Shown here: positions 9,055 to 19,875 of the stretch, in pieces
How positions within the stretch are numbered: the stretch's first letter is position 1
Layout of the letters: each line of letters starts with the position of its first letter
Source of the DNA: Actinoplanes regularis
Lineage (GTDB): Bacteria > Actinomycetota > Actinomycetes > Mycobacteriales > Micromonosporaceae
Reading direction: 5' to 3'
DNA length: 64,000 nt
NCBI RefSeq assembly: GCF_900188005.1
Contig: NZ_FZNR01000003.1
Location: forward strand, 434,001-498,000
The notes under the pieces: generated by a model
Told to the model about the DNA's origin: nothing
What the model saw: the letters and a program-made list of their open reading frames with translations, nothing else
The model's database searches: none
Position numbers and translations under genes: made by a program

Positions 9055-9424
9055 TCAGGCGGCGGCCGGCAAGTGGTCGTTGGGGGAACTCCGCAGCAGC
9101 CAGGCGAGCGGGAGCTTCGTCGTCGTCTCGTAGTCGCCGGCCGCAGTGAGGCGGTGAAGCGTGGCCGCCGTCGCCATCGAGACCTGGGATGCGGATGCCT
9201 GCGGCTTGTAAGATCTGCCGTGCTGGCCATCCGGCTGCAAAGAGCCATTTCATGAGTTCAGAAGCGATTCCGGCATGATCCGTATCAGGCGGCGGTGTGA
9301 TGGTGACCGCTCCATCGGGACTCAACTCGAACCGATGGCCGTACTTGGCTGCCTCGATCATGGTGCTTAGATCCGTGAGCGTGATGGTGGGCGGTAGGGA
9401 CCTGGTGAATGCCTCCGCGCTCAT
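9055..9424 (-). pseudogene. Decayed Uma2-family (DUF820) nuclease gene
   Basis: The first 75-80 residues (from ATG 9424, with MIEAAKYGHRFELSPDGAVTITPPP) match the start of Uma2-type putative endonucleases. The recognisable C-terminal end (HRLTAAGDYETTTKLPLAWLL) is in a different frame. The middle of the domain, which should carry the metal-binding DLVVEV-type motifs, is missing. A central deletion plus frameshift is the simplest reading, leaving about 120 of roughly 190 residues. Confidence 0.65.
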
Positions 9425-9669
9425 AGAGGCATGTTACTGGGTGTGATTGGTTGATATCTGGCTCAGATTGCCCGCCCGGAGGCGCGTTGCGGGCCGGGGT
9501 TGGGATTGCCTCGCGGGGCTGTGGAGGCGGGGCTTGGCCCGAGAGGGCTGGGGGCGGGGCGCGTAGGGCGTATCGCGAAATGGTTTTGGTTTCGGGTTTG
9601 ATGCTGAGCGTGGGATGACGTCGGGTTGATTTCCGGAAGCGGAAGCCGCGTCGCTAGGCTGGGCGGGCG
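9425..9669. other. Intergenic region before purK
   Basis: About 245 bases hold no supported gene. The stretch separates the Uma2 remnant from purK and presumably contains the purKE promoter; I could not pick a convincing -10/-35 pair. Confidence 0.5.
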
Positions 9670-10812
9670 ATGGATACCCAAACCGGTCTGCCCGTAGTCG
9701 GCATGGTGGGCGGTGGCCAGTTGGCCCGGATGACCCACCAGGCTGCGATCTCCCTCGGCCAGTCACTGCGTGTGCTCAGTGAGAAGCCTGATGACAGTGC
9801 CGCGCTGGTCGCGGCGGATGTTCCGATCGGGTCGCACACCGATCTTTCCGCGTTGCGGGAGTTCGCGAAGGGGTGCGACGCCGTCACCTTCGATCACGAG
9901 CACGTGCCGACCGAGCACATCGAGGCGCTCGAGGCCGAGGGCGTGAAGATCTTCCCGGGGTCGAAGGCGCTGGTCTTCGCCCAGGACAAGGGCCTGATGC
10001 GGGAGCGCCTGGCGGCGTTCGGCGCGCCGGTGCCGCGCTGGGCGCGGGTGCGCACCGCGGACGAGATCGAGGCGTTCGCCGGCGGGTCCTGGCCGATCGT
10101 GGCCAAGGCGACCCGTGGGGGGTACGACGGTCGCGGCGTCTGGATGGTCGGCTCGCGGGAGGCCGCGGAGGACCTGGTGTCGACCGGGATCCCGCTGATC
10201 GTCGAGGAGAAGGTGCCGCTGCGGCGCGAGCTCGCGGCGCTGGTGGCGCGCTCGCCGTTCGGGCAGGTCGCGGCGTACCCGGTGGTGGAGACCGTGCAGC
10301 GGGACGGCATCTGCGTCGAGGTGATCGCGCCGGCGCCCGACCTGGCCGAGGAGCGGGCGCTCGCCGCCCAGCAGCTCGCCATCGACCTGGCCAACGATCT
10401 AGGCGTGGTCGGCCTGCTCGCCGTCGAGTTGTTCGAGACGGACGCCGGGATCGTGGTGAACGAGCTGGCGATGCGCCCGCACAACTCCGGGCACTGGACC
10501 ATCGAGGGGGCCCGGACCTCGCAGTTCGAGCAGCACCTGCGGGCCGTCCTGGACTATCCGATGGGCTCCACCGCGCTGGCCGCACCGGTCGTGGTGATGG
10601 CGAACGTACTGGGCGGCGAGCCCGGCGGGATCTCCATCGACGAGCGGCTGCACCACCTGTTCGCACAGGACCCGGGCGCCCGGGTGCACCTGTACGGCAA
10701 GGAGGTCCGGCCCGGCCGCAAGATCGGTCACGTGACGGTGCTCGGCGACTCGCTGAACGAGGTGCGCGCCCGGGCCGCGCGCGCCGCCCAATGGCTGCAG
10801 GAGGGCAAGTGA
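9670..10812 (+). CDS. purK: N5-carboxyaminoimidazole ribonucleotide synthase
   Basis: This 380-residue ATP-grasp enzyme of purine synthesis converts AIR, bicarbonate and ATP to N5-CAIR. It has the N-terminal Rossmann start [11 protein letters not shown], the ATP-grasp core with [12 protein letters not shown] near residue 145 and the metal/ADP-binding [15 protein letters not shown] near 265-280. The stop codon shares its A with the ATG of purE (TGATG), indicating translational coupling. The product is passed to PurE in the next step. Confidence 0.95.
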   Translation: MDTQTGLPVVGMVGGGQLARMTHQAAISLGQSLRVLSEKPDDSAALVAADVPIGSHTDLSALREFAKGCDAVTFDHEHVPTEHIEALEAEGVKIFPGSKALVFAQDKGLMRERLAAFGAPVPRWARVRTADEIEAFAGGSWPIVAKATRGGYDGRGVWMVGSREAAEDLVSTGIPLIVEEKVPLRRELAALVARSPFGQVAAYPVVETVQRDGICVEVIAPAPDLAEERALAAQQLAIDLANDLGVVGLLAVELFETDAGIVVNELAMRPHNSGHWTIEGARTSQFEQHLRAVLDYPMGSTALAAPVVVMANVLGGEPGGISIDERLHHLFAQDPGARVHLYGKEVRPGRKIGHVTVLGDSLNEVRARAARAAQWLQEGK

Positions 10813-11309
10813 TGGCACCCGTCGTCGGCATCGTCATGGGCAGCGACTCGGACTGGCCGACCATGGAGGCGGCCGCGCTCGCGCTCGCCGAGTTCGAGGT
10901 GCCGTTCGAGGTCGGTGTCGTCTCCGCGCACCGGACCGTCCACAAGATGGTGGACTACGCCGAGTCGGCGGCCGGTCGCGGCATCAAGACGATCATCGCC
11001 GGTGCCGGCGGCGCCGCGCACCTGCCCGGCATGGTCGCCGCGCTCACCCCGCTGCCGGTGATCGGCGTTCCGGTGCCGCTCAAGCACCTCGACGGGATGG
11101 ACTCGCTGCTCTCGATCGTGCAGATGCCGGCCGGCGTCCCGGTGGCGACCGTGTCGATCGGCGGGGCGCGCAACGCGGGCCTGCTCGCGGTGCGGATCCT
11201 CGGCGCGTCCGACCCGGCGCTGCGGCAGCGGATGTCGGACTTCCAGACGGGCCTGGAGAAGCTTGTCGCGGAGAAGGACGCGGCGCTCCGCGACAAGCTG
11301 CTCGGCTAG
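10812..11309 (+). CDS. purE: N5-CAIR mutase
   Basis: This protein of 165 residues converts N5-CAIR to CAIR, the next step after PurK. The class I PurE signature [13 protein letters not shown] lies at the N-terminus, and the active-site stretch VSAHRT and the [12 protein letters not shown] loop are present. ATG 10812 overlaps the purK stop by one base; a GTG three bases earlier is also possible. Its TAG stop lies in the CTAG palindrome shared with the stop of the convergent membrane-protein gene. Confidence 0.95.
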   Translation: MAPVVGIVMGSDSDWPTMEAAALALAEFEVPFEVGVVSAHRTVHKMVDYAESAAGRGIKTIIAGAGGAAHLPGMVAALTPLPVIGVPVPLKHLDGMDSLLSIVQMPAGVPVATVSIGGARNAGLLAVRILGASDPALRQRMSDFQTGLEKLVAEKDAALRDKLLG

Positions 11310-14300
11310 CGCATCTGCGACACCCGGTTGCGCAGGTCCTGGGTGCGGCGGCGGCTTTCGCTCGTCGCGCCCAGGAAGATCAGGACGACGCCGACCGGCA
11401 CCAGCATCAGCCACGGGCCGCCCAGGCTGAAGACGAACTTCAGCGCCGCGACGACCGTGGCGACGGCGCCGACGAGCACCGGCGCCTGCTGCCGGATGCG
11501 GGAGCCGATGATCAGCGTGATCACCCCGCCGAGCAGGAGCAGGACCTCGCGGATGTCCTCCTGACCGCCGCCGGTCAGCACCAGCGCGATGGTGGGCACG
11601 AAGGCGGCCAGCAGCGCCGGGCCGTACGCCGCCCAGCTGCTCAGCTCCGGCCGGTGATGCGCCTCGACGACGCCGACGGCCAGCGCCAGCGCGGCGAACG
11701 GCAGCGTGTACGCCTCCGGCAGCGCGACCTCGGCCAGCGCGATGAACAGCCACCAGCCGACGATCTCGAAGGCGACCGCCAGCCAGAACAGCATGCGCCG
11801 CTGGCTGGGCGTACGGTCCGGGCGTGACGCGGTCAGGCCGAGCACCGCACCCCAGGCGGCGAGCAGCGCGGCCAGATGGGCCGGTGAGTCGAAGGCCAGG
11901 GCCCCGGCGATGGCGGCGGACGCGTATCCGCTCCACTCGACGGTGACCGCCTCGGCGCGGTACTGCGCCAGGCCGAGGCGGGGGAGCAGTGATTCCAGGG
12001 CGAGCAGTCCAGCACCCACGGAGAGCACCCCGAACGCCGCCCAGTGCCGGTCCAGCCCCAGCGCGATCGCTCCGGCCAGCACGAACATCTGACCCATCAG
12101 CGCGGCGAAGAGCCAGCCCAGCAGGCGGGCCATCGCGGTGCGCCCGGCGATCGCGGCGACCAGGCCGACGCCGACCGCGGCACCCAGGGTGAACAGCGTG
12201 AGGTCGGAGCGGGCCAGGCTGCCGGCGAGCCCGGCGCCCCCGGCCAGCAGGCCGATCACGAACACCACCGTCCGGGTGCCGCGCAGCAGCGGCGCCCGGC
12301 TCGCCGCCGGGGGCGGGGTGAGCGCCAGTCCCAGCATCGAGATGGTGAAGACGATCAGCGCCGCGCCGGTGGCCGCCGGGAACCCGGCATGCAGTGCGAT
12401 CGGGGTGATCAGCAGGGTCAGCGCGACCCCGGGCAGGACCACCGGGACCGTCTCGGCGGGCCGGCCGCCGAAGCCGAGCGCGGCAAGCGCGGCCGCCCCG
12501 GTGAGCAGCACCGCGGCCAGCGCGCTGGTCGCGTCGACGTTGCCGGCGTCCGGGACGAGCAGGGCCGGGACCGGGCCCTCCCAGACCGCCCCGAGCTGCC
12601 GCAACGGGGCGAGCAGCGCCGCGCGCAGGGCCGGAGCCAGAGAGAAGAGCGCCAGCACGGTGGGCAGCAGCGCGAGCAGGACCGCACCGGTCGCCGGGTC
12701 GTTGAGCCAGCGCTGGAACAGGCTCGCGCCGCGCAGCCGGCGGGCCCGCTGGTAGCGGATGTCCCCGGCCGGGAACTCGTCGACCACCGTCGGGCGTGTC
12801 GGCGCCGGCACCGAGCCGCGCAGCATCTCGGCGAGCACACCGAGGAGCGCGGCGGCCGCCGCGTAGAGCGCGGTCGGGTAGGAGGTGGGCACCGAGACGA
12901 GCGCGGTCGCGGTCGCGCCGGTCACCAGCCCGATGGTGGCCCAGGGAAGGTACTGCGGGACGTGCCGGCCGAGCAGCGCGAGCAGGGCCAGACCCAGGCT
13001 CGAGCCGGCCAGCGCGGCGGTCAGCACCACCTGGGCGCTGTCGCCCTGCTCGGCGGAGAACGCGGCGAGGGTGCCGGGCAGGGCGAGGAGCACGGCACCG
13101 GTGGCGGCGCCACCGATCTGCGCACGATGGCTCGGAAGCACCAGTTGCCCGGCCACCGGATCGAAGCCGTAGTCGGCGTCGCCGCCGAGGGCCGGGATCC
13201 GGGCGGTCACCGCCACCAGGGTGCCGAGCAGCACCACGGTGAGCAGCGCCATCCCGGTCGACCAGGGGCGGGCCAGGCCGACCGCGGCCGCGTGCAGCAG
13301 CACCAGGACGGCGACGGCGACGCGGGCCCGGGCGGTCTGCGGCTCGGCGGTGGCCAGGGCCGCCATCGCGTACGCGGTCGCCACCGCGGCGCCGATCAGC
13401 AGCGGGGACCACCAGGGCAGCCCGAGCGCCCACGGTGCGCCCATCGCGGCCAGCGCGGCGCAGACCCCGGAGGCGTAGTGCGACCACGGCCTCGGCAGCG
13501 CGATGGCCGCCGTGATGGCGACCATTACCAGGGCGAACGGCGCCTGCCAGGCACCCGCCGGCGCGGTGCCGGTGAACTGGTCGACGTCGGCCGCCCAGAG
13601 CGGGCCGGGCGCGGACAGGATCCGCAGGCTGCCGCCGACGGCCTGCCAGCCGGCGAGCCCGCCGACCACCAGCGCGGCGATGCCCAGGCCCCGGGACGGG
13701 CCGCGCTTCCAGTCCTCCATCAACACGGTCACGCCCATGCCGACCAGTAGGATCACCACCGCGGCCACGGCCAGCGGGGCGGTCGGGAAGGCCAGCGCCG
13801 CGACCCGGGACAGGGCGCCGCAGATCGCCACGGTGGCGGCCGCGGCGGCCCAGTCCGGCCCGTCCATCATCCGGTCCGTGCGCCCGCGGTTGTCGATGCT
13901 CTTGGCGAAGAAGAGCAGCAGGGCAGCGGCCAGCAGCAGCGCCCCGACGGCCACGTCGGCCGGGGTTCGGCCGGGCGCGAACAGGGCGGCCGCGGCCAGT
14001 GCCAGCGCGCCCAGACCGGTGCCGGCGGTCAGCGGGAGGCTGATCTCCCGGCGGGCCACCTGGAACACGGCCGCGTAGCTGAGCGTGCCGGCCACCGCGA
14101 GGAAGCCGGCGGCGAGCGCCGGGACGGTGGCCGCGGCGGTGGGTGGCGGCCCCTGGCCGGTGTCCGTGATGGCCAGCGTGGCGGAGACCGCGGCGCCCGG
14201 GATGGCCAGTACGGCCGCACCGGACGCCCAGTCGCCGACCAGCCAGGCGAAGAGCCGGACCGGAATCTGCCGGGCGGCGATGGTGACCATCACACCGGCG

Positions 14301-16234
14301 CCGGCCAGGGCGGTCAGCACCGCGGCGGTCAGCCAGCACGCGGAGAGCGCCGCGCCGGCCCCGAACAGGCCGACCGTGCCGGCCGCGGCGATGTGGGTGA
14401 TCGCGATCCGCCGGGTGGTCGACCAGAGGCCCCCCACGCCGAGCGCGATCGCGGCCAGCACCAGTGGCCAGGGCGCCTCGGACCAGTTCAGGCCGAGCGA
14501 GGCGGGCAGGGCGAGGGCCGTCATCGAGATGCCGATCACCGCGCCCTCGTGCCGGATCTCGATCGGCAGGGCGAGCGCCGCGGCGATCGTCACCAGCAGC
14601 GCGCTGAACACCAGCAGCCAGCCGGTCGGGCCGACGGCGTCGGAGAGCACCTGGGCGTAGCCGGCGGTGTCGGCGTGCCAGATCGGGCGGGCCGCGGCCA
14701 CCGGGGCGATCGCGGCCCGGATCGCGTCGAGCGCCACCAACAGGCCGATCAGGCCGAGGGCGCCGGTCGAGGCGTACTGCGGGCCGCCGCGAACGTTCTC
14801 GGGCAGCAGGCCGACCACCGCGCCGGTGACCGCCACCGTGGCGGCCGCGACCACCAGCGTCCAGCGCGGGTCGATCACGTCGGCGATCCGGGTGGTCGCG
14901 CCGATCACCGCGAGCGCCAGCACGCCGCCGGCGATGTGCCGGGCCAGCGGGTGGTCCAGCAGCTTGGCCGCGGCGACCCCGGTGAGCGCGGCGGCGATCA
15001 GGATCAGGCCGGAGCGCAGCGCGTCCGGCACGGTCCTGGCCTGCAGCAGGGCCACCGAGGAGTAGAGCAGCGCACCCGCGCAGGCGAGGCAGAGCAGGGC
15101 GAAGGTCAGCTCGCGCAACCAGTCCGCGGAGGGCGGGTTGGCCGGCGGGGTGAGCGGGACGGAACCGGCCGGTGCGGCGCCCTCCGGCCGCGGGCCGGGG
15201 AAGATCCGGGTCGGGATCCAGCGGCGGCGCCGGGGCCGGAGACCGGAGATGATCAAGTCCGGCTCCTCCGGCTGCGACTCCGGCCGGGGGGCGTCCGGGC
15301 GCCGGGCGGCCTCGGCGTCGGCCTCCGCCTCGGCGGCTGACAACCGGTCGGCGGCGGTCGGCCGGCCCAGGGGCCAGCGGGGGATCAGCCGGCCGCGCCG
15401 GATCACCCGGGTCAGCAGCAGGAGGTCGAGGGCGGCCACGACGGTCAGGGCCAGGCCCCAGCCCGCCGGGCTCTGAATCCACGGGTACGCCAGCAGCGGT
15501 GCGACCGGCTGGGTGGCGATGACCGTCGCGTACCGCGGGATGGCCAGCCGGGTGGCGCCCGCGTACAGGAAGCTCGCGATCGCGGTGACCGCGAAGGTGA
15601 TGCCCAGGTAGAGCGGGGTGTCGACGTCCGGACCGCCGCCCAGCGCGCTGCCGTGCAGCGTGTACAGGGTCATCGGCAGCAGGATCAGGCCGATCGCGGC
15701 GATCGTCTCGGCGGTCGAGGTCAGCGTCCGGCGGGCCACACCGGGCGCCACGGTCAGCGCGATCGCGGTGAACAGGGCCAGGATGACCGCCCGCGCCACC
15801 GGGTTGGAGAAGGCCACGCCGGCGAAGACCACGGCGGCCACGCCGATCAGCAGGGCGCCCAGGCCGAGCAGGATGTTCTGGACGGACTGGGTCGACGCCT
15901 CCGGCCCGTGCTCGGTGGGGGCCATCGGCTGCCGGGCGGGGCCTTCGGCGGCGGGCCGGCGGGGCGGGCTCTTCGGTGGTGGGGGAGGCGGCTCCTCGGC
16001 CGGGCGGGCGCCGGCCGGGCGCCGGGCGGCCGAGGCCGGACGCCGGGACTTGCTGCCGGCCCGCTTCTTCTGCGCGTGGGAGAGGATGTCGCGCTGGAAC
16101 TGAGCGGCCTGGATCTTGCTGGCGATCTGGGTGCGGGTGCCCGCGGCCTCCATGTCCTGCACCTTGAGCGCCGCGATCGAGGCGTCGATGCGAGCCAGTT
16201 CCTCTGCGTAGTCAGGCTCGTCAGCCTTGGCCAC
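11306..16234 (-). CDS. Giant polytopic membrane protein (SCO7613 type)
   Basis: This protein of 1642 residues has an N-terminal soluble part (1-125) that starts with a charged helical segment ([30 protein letters not shown]) followed by an Ala/Pro/Arg-rich linker. After this come dozens of Leu/Ala/Val-rich transmembrane helices reaching the C-terminus. It fits the SCO7613-like family of giant actinobacterial membrane proteins; no catalytic motif is visible and the role is unknown. Start ATG 16234 is divergent from the acyl-CoA dehydrogenase gene, with a 231-bp spacer. Confidence 0.85.
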   Translation of the reverse strand: MAKADEPDYAEELARIDASIAALKVQDMEAAGTRTQIASKIQAAQFQRDILSHAQKKRAGSKSRRPASAARRPAGARPAEEPPPPPPKSPPRRPAAEGPARQPMAPTEHGPEASTQSVQNILLGLGALLIGVAAVVFAGVAFSNPVARAVILALFTAIALTVAPGVARRTLTSTAETIAAIGLILLPMTLYTLHGSALGGGPDVDTPLYLGITFAVTAIASFLYAGATRLAIPRYATVIATQPVAPLLAYPWIQSPAGWGLALTVVAALDLLLLTRVIRRGRLIPRWPLGRPTAADRLSAAEAEADAEAARRPDAPRPESQPEEPDLIISGLRPRRRRWIPTRIFPGPRPEGAAPAGSVPLTPPANPPSADWLRELTFALLCLACAGALLYSSVALLQARTVPDALRSGLILIAAALTGVAAAKLLDHPLARHIAGGVLALAVIGATTRIADVIDPRWTLVVAAATVAVTGAVVGLLPENVRGGPQYASTGALGLIGLLVALDAIRAAIAPVAAARPIWHADTAGYAQVLSDAVGPTGWLLVFSALLVTIAAALALPIEIRHEGAVIGISMTALALPASLGLNWSEAPWPLVLAAIALGVGGLWSTTRRIAITHIAAAGTVGLFGAGAALSACWLTAAVLTALAGAGVMVTIAARQIPVRLFAWLVGDWASGAAVLAIPGAAVSATLAITDTGQGPPPTAAATVPALAAGFLAVAGTLSYAAVFQVARREISLPLTAGTGLGALALAAAALFAPGRTPADVAVGALLLAAALLLFFAKSIDNRGRTDRMMDGPDWAAAAATVAICGALSRVAALAFPTAPLAVAAVVILLVGMGVTVLMEDWKRGPSRGLGIAALVVGGLAGWQAVGGSLRILSAPGPLWAADVDQFTGTAPAGAWQAPFALVMVAITAAIALPRPWSHYASGVCAALAAMGAPWALGLPWWSPLLIGAAVATAYAMAALATAEPQTARARVAVAVLVLLHAAAVGLARPWSTGMALLTVVLLGTLVAVTARIPALGGDADYGFDPVAGQLVLPSHRAQIGGAATGAVLLALPGTLAAFSAEQGDSAQVVLTAALAGSSLGLALLALLGRHVPQYLPWATIGLVTGATATALVSVPTSYPTALYAAAAALLGVLAEMLRGSVPAPTRPTVVDEFPAGDIRYQRARRLRGASLFQRWLNDPATGAVLLALLPTVLALFSLAPALRAALLAPLRQLGAVWEGPVPALLVPDAGNVDATSALAAVLLTGAAALAALGFGGRPAETVPVVLPGVALTLLITPIALHAGFPAATGAALIVFTISMLGLALTPPPAASRAPLLRGTRTVVFVIGLLAGGAGLAGSLARSDLTLFTLGAAVGVGLVAAIAGRTAMARLLGWLFAALMGQMFVLAGAIALGLDRHWAAFGVLSVGAGLLALESLLPRLGLAQYRAEAVTVEWSGYASAAIAGALAFDSPAHLAALLAAWGAVLGLTASRPDRTPSQRRMLFWLAVAFEIVGWWLFIALAEVALPEAYTLPFAALALAVGVVEAHHRPELSSWAAYGPALLAAFVPTIALVLTGGGQEDIREVLLLLGGVITLIIGSRIRQQAPVLVGAVATVVAALKFVFSLGGPWLMLVPVGVVLIFLGATSESRRRTQDLRNRVSQMR

Positions 16235-16465
16235 TCCGACCTCCCTGCGGCGCTTCGCTCAGTAGTTAGAGCATGCCGGTACGCCACCTCATTAGAACAG
16301 CCTCAACCGGGTGGAGATCTGTTGAAACGGCGCCGAACCCGGCATCGATCGCGGTCGCCCGTCGGTGGCGGCGATATTCGGCACAGTCAGGTTCGGGTTG
16401 CCCGGCGTACGCTACGCGCCAGTAACATTGCGGCGGGACCGTTGAAGAGGGAAGGGCAAGGCGAC

Positions 16466-17620
16466 ATGTCTGATTTCGACGTCTACCGGTTGCCGGAGGA
16501 CCACGAGACCATCCGCGCGGCCGTGCGCGAGGTCTGTGACGCCCGGGTGGCTCCGAACGCCGCCGAGGCCGATGAGACCGGAGAGTTCCCGAAGGCGTCG
16601 TACGACGCGCTGCGCTCCTCCGACTTCCACGCCCCACACATCCCGGTCGAGTACGGCGGTGCCGGCGCCGACGCGCTCGCCACCGCGATCGTGATCGAGG
16701 AGGTGGCCCGGGTCTGCGCCGCGTCGTCGCTGATCCCGGCGGTCAACAAGCTCGGCTCGCTGCCGCTGATCCTGTCCGCGTCCGAGGAGCTCAAGCAGAA
16801 GTACCTGAGCAAGGTCGCGGCCGGCGAGGGCATGTTCTCGTACTGCCTCTCCGAGCCGGAGGCCGGCTCGGACGCCGCCTCGATGACCACCCGGGCCGTC
16901 CGCGACGGTGACTTCTGGGTGCTCAACGGCGTCAAGCGGTGGATCACCAACGCCGGCGTCTCGGAGTACTACACGGTCTTCGCGGTCACCGACCCGTCCG
17001 CCCGCTCCCGCGGCATCTCGGCGTTCGTGGTGGAGAAGTCCGACCCGGGCGTCAGCTTCGGCGCCCCGGAGAAGAAGCTCGGCATCAAGGGCTCGCCGAC
17101 CCGCGAGGTCTACTTCGACAACGTACGCATCCCGGCCGACCGGATGATCGGCGCCGAGGGCACCGGCTTCGCCACCGCGATGCAGACCCTGGACCACACC
17201 CGGGTCACCATCGCCGCCCAGGCCATCGGCATCGCGCAGGGTGCGCTCGACTTCGCCCTCGGGTACGCCAAGGAGCGCAAGCAGTTCGGCAAGTCGATCG
17301 CCGAATTCCAGGGCCTGCAGTTCATGCTCGCGGACATGGGCATGAAGCTGGAGGCGGCCCGGCAGCTCACCTACGCCGCGGCCGGCAAGAGCGAGCGCGG
17401 GGACGCCGACCTGACGTACTTCGGCGCGGCCGCCAAGTGCTTCGCCTCGGACGTCGCCATGGAGATCACCACGGACGCGGTGCAGATCCTCGGTGGCTAC
17501 GGCTACACCCGCGACTACCCGGTGGAGCGCATGATGCGCGACGCCAAGATCACCCAGATCTACGAAGGCACCAACCAGGTTCAGCGGATTGTGATGGCGC
17601 GCCAGCTTTTGAAGGACTAA
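16466..17620 (+). CDS. Acyl-CoA dehydrogenase
   Basis: This 384-residue FAD enzyme oxidises acyl-CoA to enoyl-CoA. The family signatures are clear: FSYCLSEPEAGSDAASM in the FAD/substrate region, GVKRWITNAG, ERKQFGKSIAEFQ, GGYGYTRDYPVERMMRDAKI and IYEGTNQVQRIVMAR at the end. The catalytic Glu is expected in the YEGT segment, as in short/medium-chain enzymes. The start is ATG 16466 after GAGGGAAGGG. Substrate chain length cannot be read from the sequence. The gene is monocistronic and ends in a strong hairpin. Confidence 0.93.
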   Translation: MSDFDVYRLPEDHETIRAAVREVCDARVAPNAAEADETGEFPKASYDALRSSDFHAPHIPVEYGGAGADALATAIVIEEVARVCAASSLIPAVNKLGSLPLILSASEELKQKYLSKVAAGEGMFSYCLSEPEAGSDAASMTTRAVRDGDFWVLNGVKRWITNAGVSEYYTVFAVTDPSARSRGISAFVVEKSDPGVSFGAPEKKLGIKGSPTREVYFDNVRIPADRMIGAEGTGFATAMQTLDHTRVTIAAQAIGIAQGALDFALGYAKERKQFGKSIAEFQGLQFMLADMGMKLEAARQLTYAAAGKSERGDADLTYFGAAAKCFASDVAMEITTDAVQILGGYGYTRDYPVERMMRDAKITQIYEGTNQVQRIVMARQLLKD

Positions 17621-17650
17621 AAGCAGCTGTTTTCGCAGCTCAGAGGTGCT

Positions 17651-17676
17651 GTGGCCGGGCGTAAACGCCCGGCCAC
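17651..17676 (+). terminator. Terminator of the acyl-CoA dehydrogenase gene
   Basis: GTGGCCGGGCG and CGCCCGGCCAC form a perfect 11-bp stem closed by the loop TAAA, followed by TTTC. It starts 30 bases after the stop codon and marks the end of the conserved chromosomal block. Confidence 0.85.
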
Positions 17677-18157
17677 TTTCTGTGTCCGTGCAATCGCATT
17701 GCGTGTTACTTTCGGTCATTCGTGGTTGTTTTCGGTTGTCATCCTGGCCAAATCCTGGCCAAGTCCATCGATACATCTAAGATTGCCTGTCGATTGGGTC
17801 CTCAATCGACGATGAGATCACCGCCAATGGGCTGCGGTGATCTCTCCCGGGCTGCCCGTCGCGGATCGTCAGGCTGGTGGATTCGGAGCCGCGGTTACCC
17901 TGCGTAGTCAAATGCTGATTCGCCTTTCTTGGCCATTCGGCGGGGCTCATAGCCCGAAGTTCGCAGGTCAAAAGAAGCTGTGGTGCCTCTGCACAGGGCA
18001 GGCCCGGCGTGGCGCTGGGTGTAACGGACGCGGTCGCTGCGGCAGACGACCCGGCACCCAGCTGGCTTGCGATCTCCCTGCTCGCGGGCAGGCGGCGGAG
18101 GCGCTCCTCGACACGGAGTAGTGAGGTTGGTTCGCGGAATGCTGCCATACTCGCGGC
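17677..18157. other. Gene-poor junction, candidate left edge of the island
   Basis: No gene is supported here. The stretch has a relatively T-rich segment (17708-17740) with ATTCGTGGTTGTTTTCGG, followed by two copies of CCTGGCCAA (about 17743-17764). Neighbouring content changes here from housekeeping to accessory genes, so an attachment-site scar is plausible but unproven. Confidence 0.35.
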
Positions 18158-18436
18158 GTGCCCCAGGTTCATGCGCTCGATGTAGTGGGATTGCTGCTGG
18201 CGTTCGTCACGTTCGGGTTTCTCGCCAGCATGTGGACCGCCGGTGGCATTCGCGGTGCCCACGACGAGGTTGGTGCCCGTCGCTTCGAACGCCGGACAAC
18301 GCTGACCGGGGTCCTGGCCGCCATGACCGCTGTCGTCGCGGTCATCACCGAGGACCCGATACGGGTCGCGATGTTTGCGATCTTGGCCGTCGCGATGGCC
18401 GCAGTGTGGATCCGTTCGCGGCGCCGCGAGTCCTGA
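18158..18436 (+). CDS. Small membrane protein
   Basis: This protein of 92 residues starts at GTG 18158 (MPQVHALDVVGLLLAF). It has hydrophobic helices at about 7-27, 47-65 and 68-84 and a basic C-terminus (RSRRRES). There is no recognised family and no strong ribosome-binding site, so it is a plausible but unconfirmed gene. Confidence 0.45.
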   Translation: MPQVHALDVVGLLLAFVTFGFLASMWTAGGIRGAHDEVGARRFERRTTLTGVLAAMTAVVAVITEDPIRVAMFAILAVAMAAVWIRSRRRES

Positions 18437-18611
18437 ACTACGAAGACCGGTTTACCCGAGCGGCTCTGCCGCTCGTGGGAGTGGCTTTCGGCCCTGATGG
18501 CCGAGCCGACGAGGCGGCACGACGTACGACCGTCCGAGCGCTGCGGCACCTTCGGAGTCCGTCCTTCGCCATCTATCAGCAGCTACAGGGCGGGGGTGTG
18601 CAGCGCAACGA

Positions 18612-18875
18612 TCAGGAAGTGGGCTCGGGGCTATGCCGGCCTCCACGCGGGCGCATTGTGACGCCGGCCAGTTTTAGCATCCGGTGGGTGCCGCCATACG
18701 AGCGACTCGTTGCGGCAGCGACCTGCCGGATGGACGCACCCTCGTTGTATTGCTGCACAACCTTCTTTTCGAGGGCGGCGAGCTCGGTTCCTGAGAGTCG
18801 CTTCGATCGGGGTTGCTCGGTTTCGTCGGCGGTTCGCTGGGTGGTCTCGGTGTGATCAGGCGAGTGAGGGGCCAT
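18612..18875 (-). CDS. Small helix-turn-helix protein
   Basis: This protein of 87 residues starts at ATG 18875, after GGAG at a 7-9 base distance. A polar N-terminal tail (1-28) precedes a Hin/resolvase-like HTH: LSGTELAALEKKVVQQYNEG then ASIRQVAAATSRSYGGTHRML. Similar short actinobacterial HTH proteins with a GASIR...RSYG..HR pattern are common and presumed DNA-binding. The basic tail MRPRGGRHS fits DNA contact. Targets are unknown. Confidence 0.7.
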   Translation of the reverse strand: MAPHSPDHTETTQRTADETEQPRSKRLSGTELAALEKKVVQQYNEGASIRQVAAATSRSYGGTHRMLKLAGVTMRPRGGRHSPEPTS

Positions 18876-19259
18876 CGATGTCTCCGAATCAGGGTCGGGT
18901 TGGTGCCGTGTTGGGCCTTTTGATCGACTCGGGATGCCCGGCGCGCAGAGCCAGGTGCCGGGACGAGAGCTGCTGTGGACAGCGAGGTTGCGGCGACCCG
19001 GCTGCGGCTGCGCCGGTAAGCGTTTTAGAGCGCTTTGGCCAGGGTGCCGGGTGCGCATCCGGCGACGGGATGCGCACCCGGCGGTTTCCGAGGTTCACGC
19101 CTTGTGGCGCGGCCCCGGTGTTGCCACCGCACGGTTGGCGGGGGTTCGGGCGGTGGCGGGTCAGCGGGGTGCCTGGCGACTGGCTGCGCTGACCTGGAAT
19201 GGGGCTTGCGGCTCCGGACCGATGTGGCCGGGTCGGGTATGCCGGTGGCCCCTGGTGGT
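18876..19259. other. Intergenic stretch with one hairpin
   Basis: About 380 bases without a supported gene lie between the HTH gene and the GNAT gene, both on the minus strand. The only clear structure is the long hairpin annotated at 19046-19082. Confidence 0.6.
19046..19082 (-). terminator. Terminator after the permease-GNAT pair
   Basis: GCCGGGTGCGCATCC (19046-19060) pairs perfectly with GGATGCGCACCCGGC (19068-19082), a 15-bp stem and 7-base loop. It lies downstream of the GNAT gene on the minus strand and probably ends the permease-GNAT transcript. Confidence 0.7.
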
Positions 19260-19871
19260 TCATGTGGTGGTGATGAAGGCCCGCCACATCGGGTGCAGGT
19301 TCGGGCCGTCTGCCGTGATCGGGTAGGGGCCGAGTGGCTGGTAGCCGTGCCGGGCGTACAGCGCGCTGTTCTTCGCGCCGGTTGCCTCCAGGTAGCTGGA
19401 ACAGCGCTGGCGGTCGAGTTCGGCGTGCCGGTGTGACAGCAGGGCGGATCCGTGGCCTTGGGATTGCCGGTCCGGGATGACCGCGAGGAACGCGAGGTAG
19501 GTGTGCGGGTCGCGGGGGTGGTGGGTGTGCATGGCTTCGTCGAGGGCTTGGAAGCGGTGCAGGGCGGGGCCGGTGATCGCGGCAAGCCGCTGGTCGTAGT
19601 CGTCGATTGTGCTGGTCGGCTCGGCGCCGACGTTGTACCAGAAGGCGGCGGCCCGGTCGCCGATGACGTCGACGTGCCCGTGCTCGATGGCGTGCTCGGC
19701 CAGCATCGCGAAGTAGCGCGGGTAGGTGCGACGGCGCAGGAGTTCGTCGGGGATGAGCCATGGGGCGAGGTCACCGTCCTGGAATGCGGCGGCGAGAATG
19801 CTGGTGACTGTGGCGGTGTCCTGGATGGTGGCGCGGCGGATGCGGGTCGCGGTGTCGGCCGGAGTCGTCAT
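19260..19871 (-). CDS. GNAT-family N-acetyltransferase
   Basis: This protein of 203 residues begins IRRATIQDTATVTSILAAAF like typical GNAT enzymes. The acetyl-CoA-binding segment is AVIPDRQSQGHGSALL (about 130-145), matching the R/Q-x-x-G-x-G/A loop, and the later LYARHGYQPLG (about 172-182) is the standard strand 6-7 region. It is predicted to acetylate a small amine; the substrate is unknown. It starts four bases after the upstream permease stop on the same strand, so the two are likely one operon. Confidence 0.85.
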   Translation of the reverse strand: MTTPADTATRIRRATIQDTATVTSILAAAFQDGDLAPWLIPDELLRRRTYPRYFAMLAEHAIEHGHVDVIGDRAAAFWYNVGAEPTSTIDDYDQRLAAITGPALHRFQALDEAMHTHHPRDPHTYLAFLAVIPDRQSQGHGSALLSHRHAELDRQRCSSYLEATGAKNSALYARHGYQPLGPYPITADGPNLHPMWRAFITTT

Positions 19872-19875
19872 GGAT

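Noticed and set aside
12044..13750. Very long Gly/Arg/Gln-rich plus-strand frame
   Set aside because: It is antisense to the giant membrane protein; the composition is a typical high-GC shadow.
17777..18262. Minus-strand open frame of 161 codons in the junction region
   Set aside because: Its composition is low-complexity, it overlaps a more plausible membrane-protein frame, and no family or ribosome site is seen.
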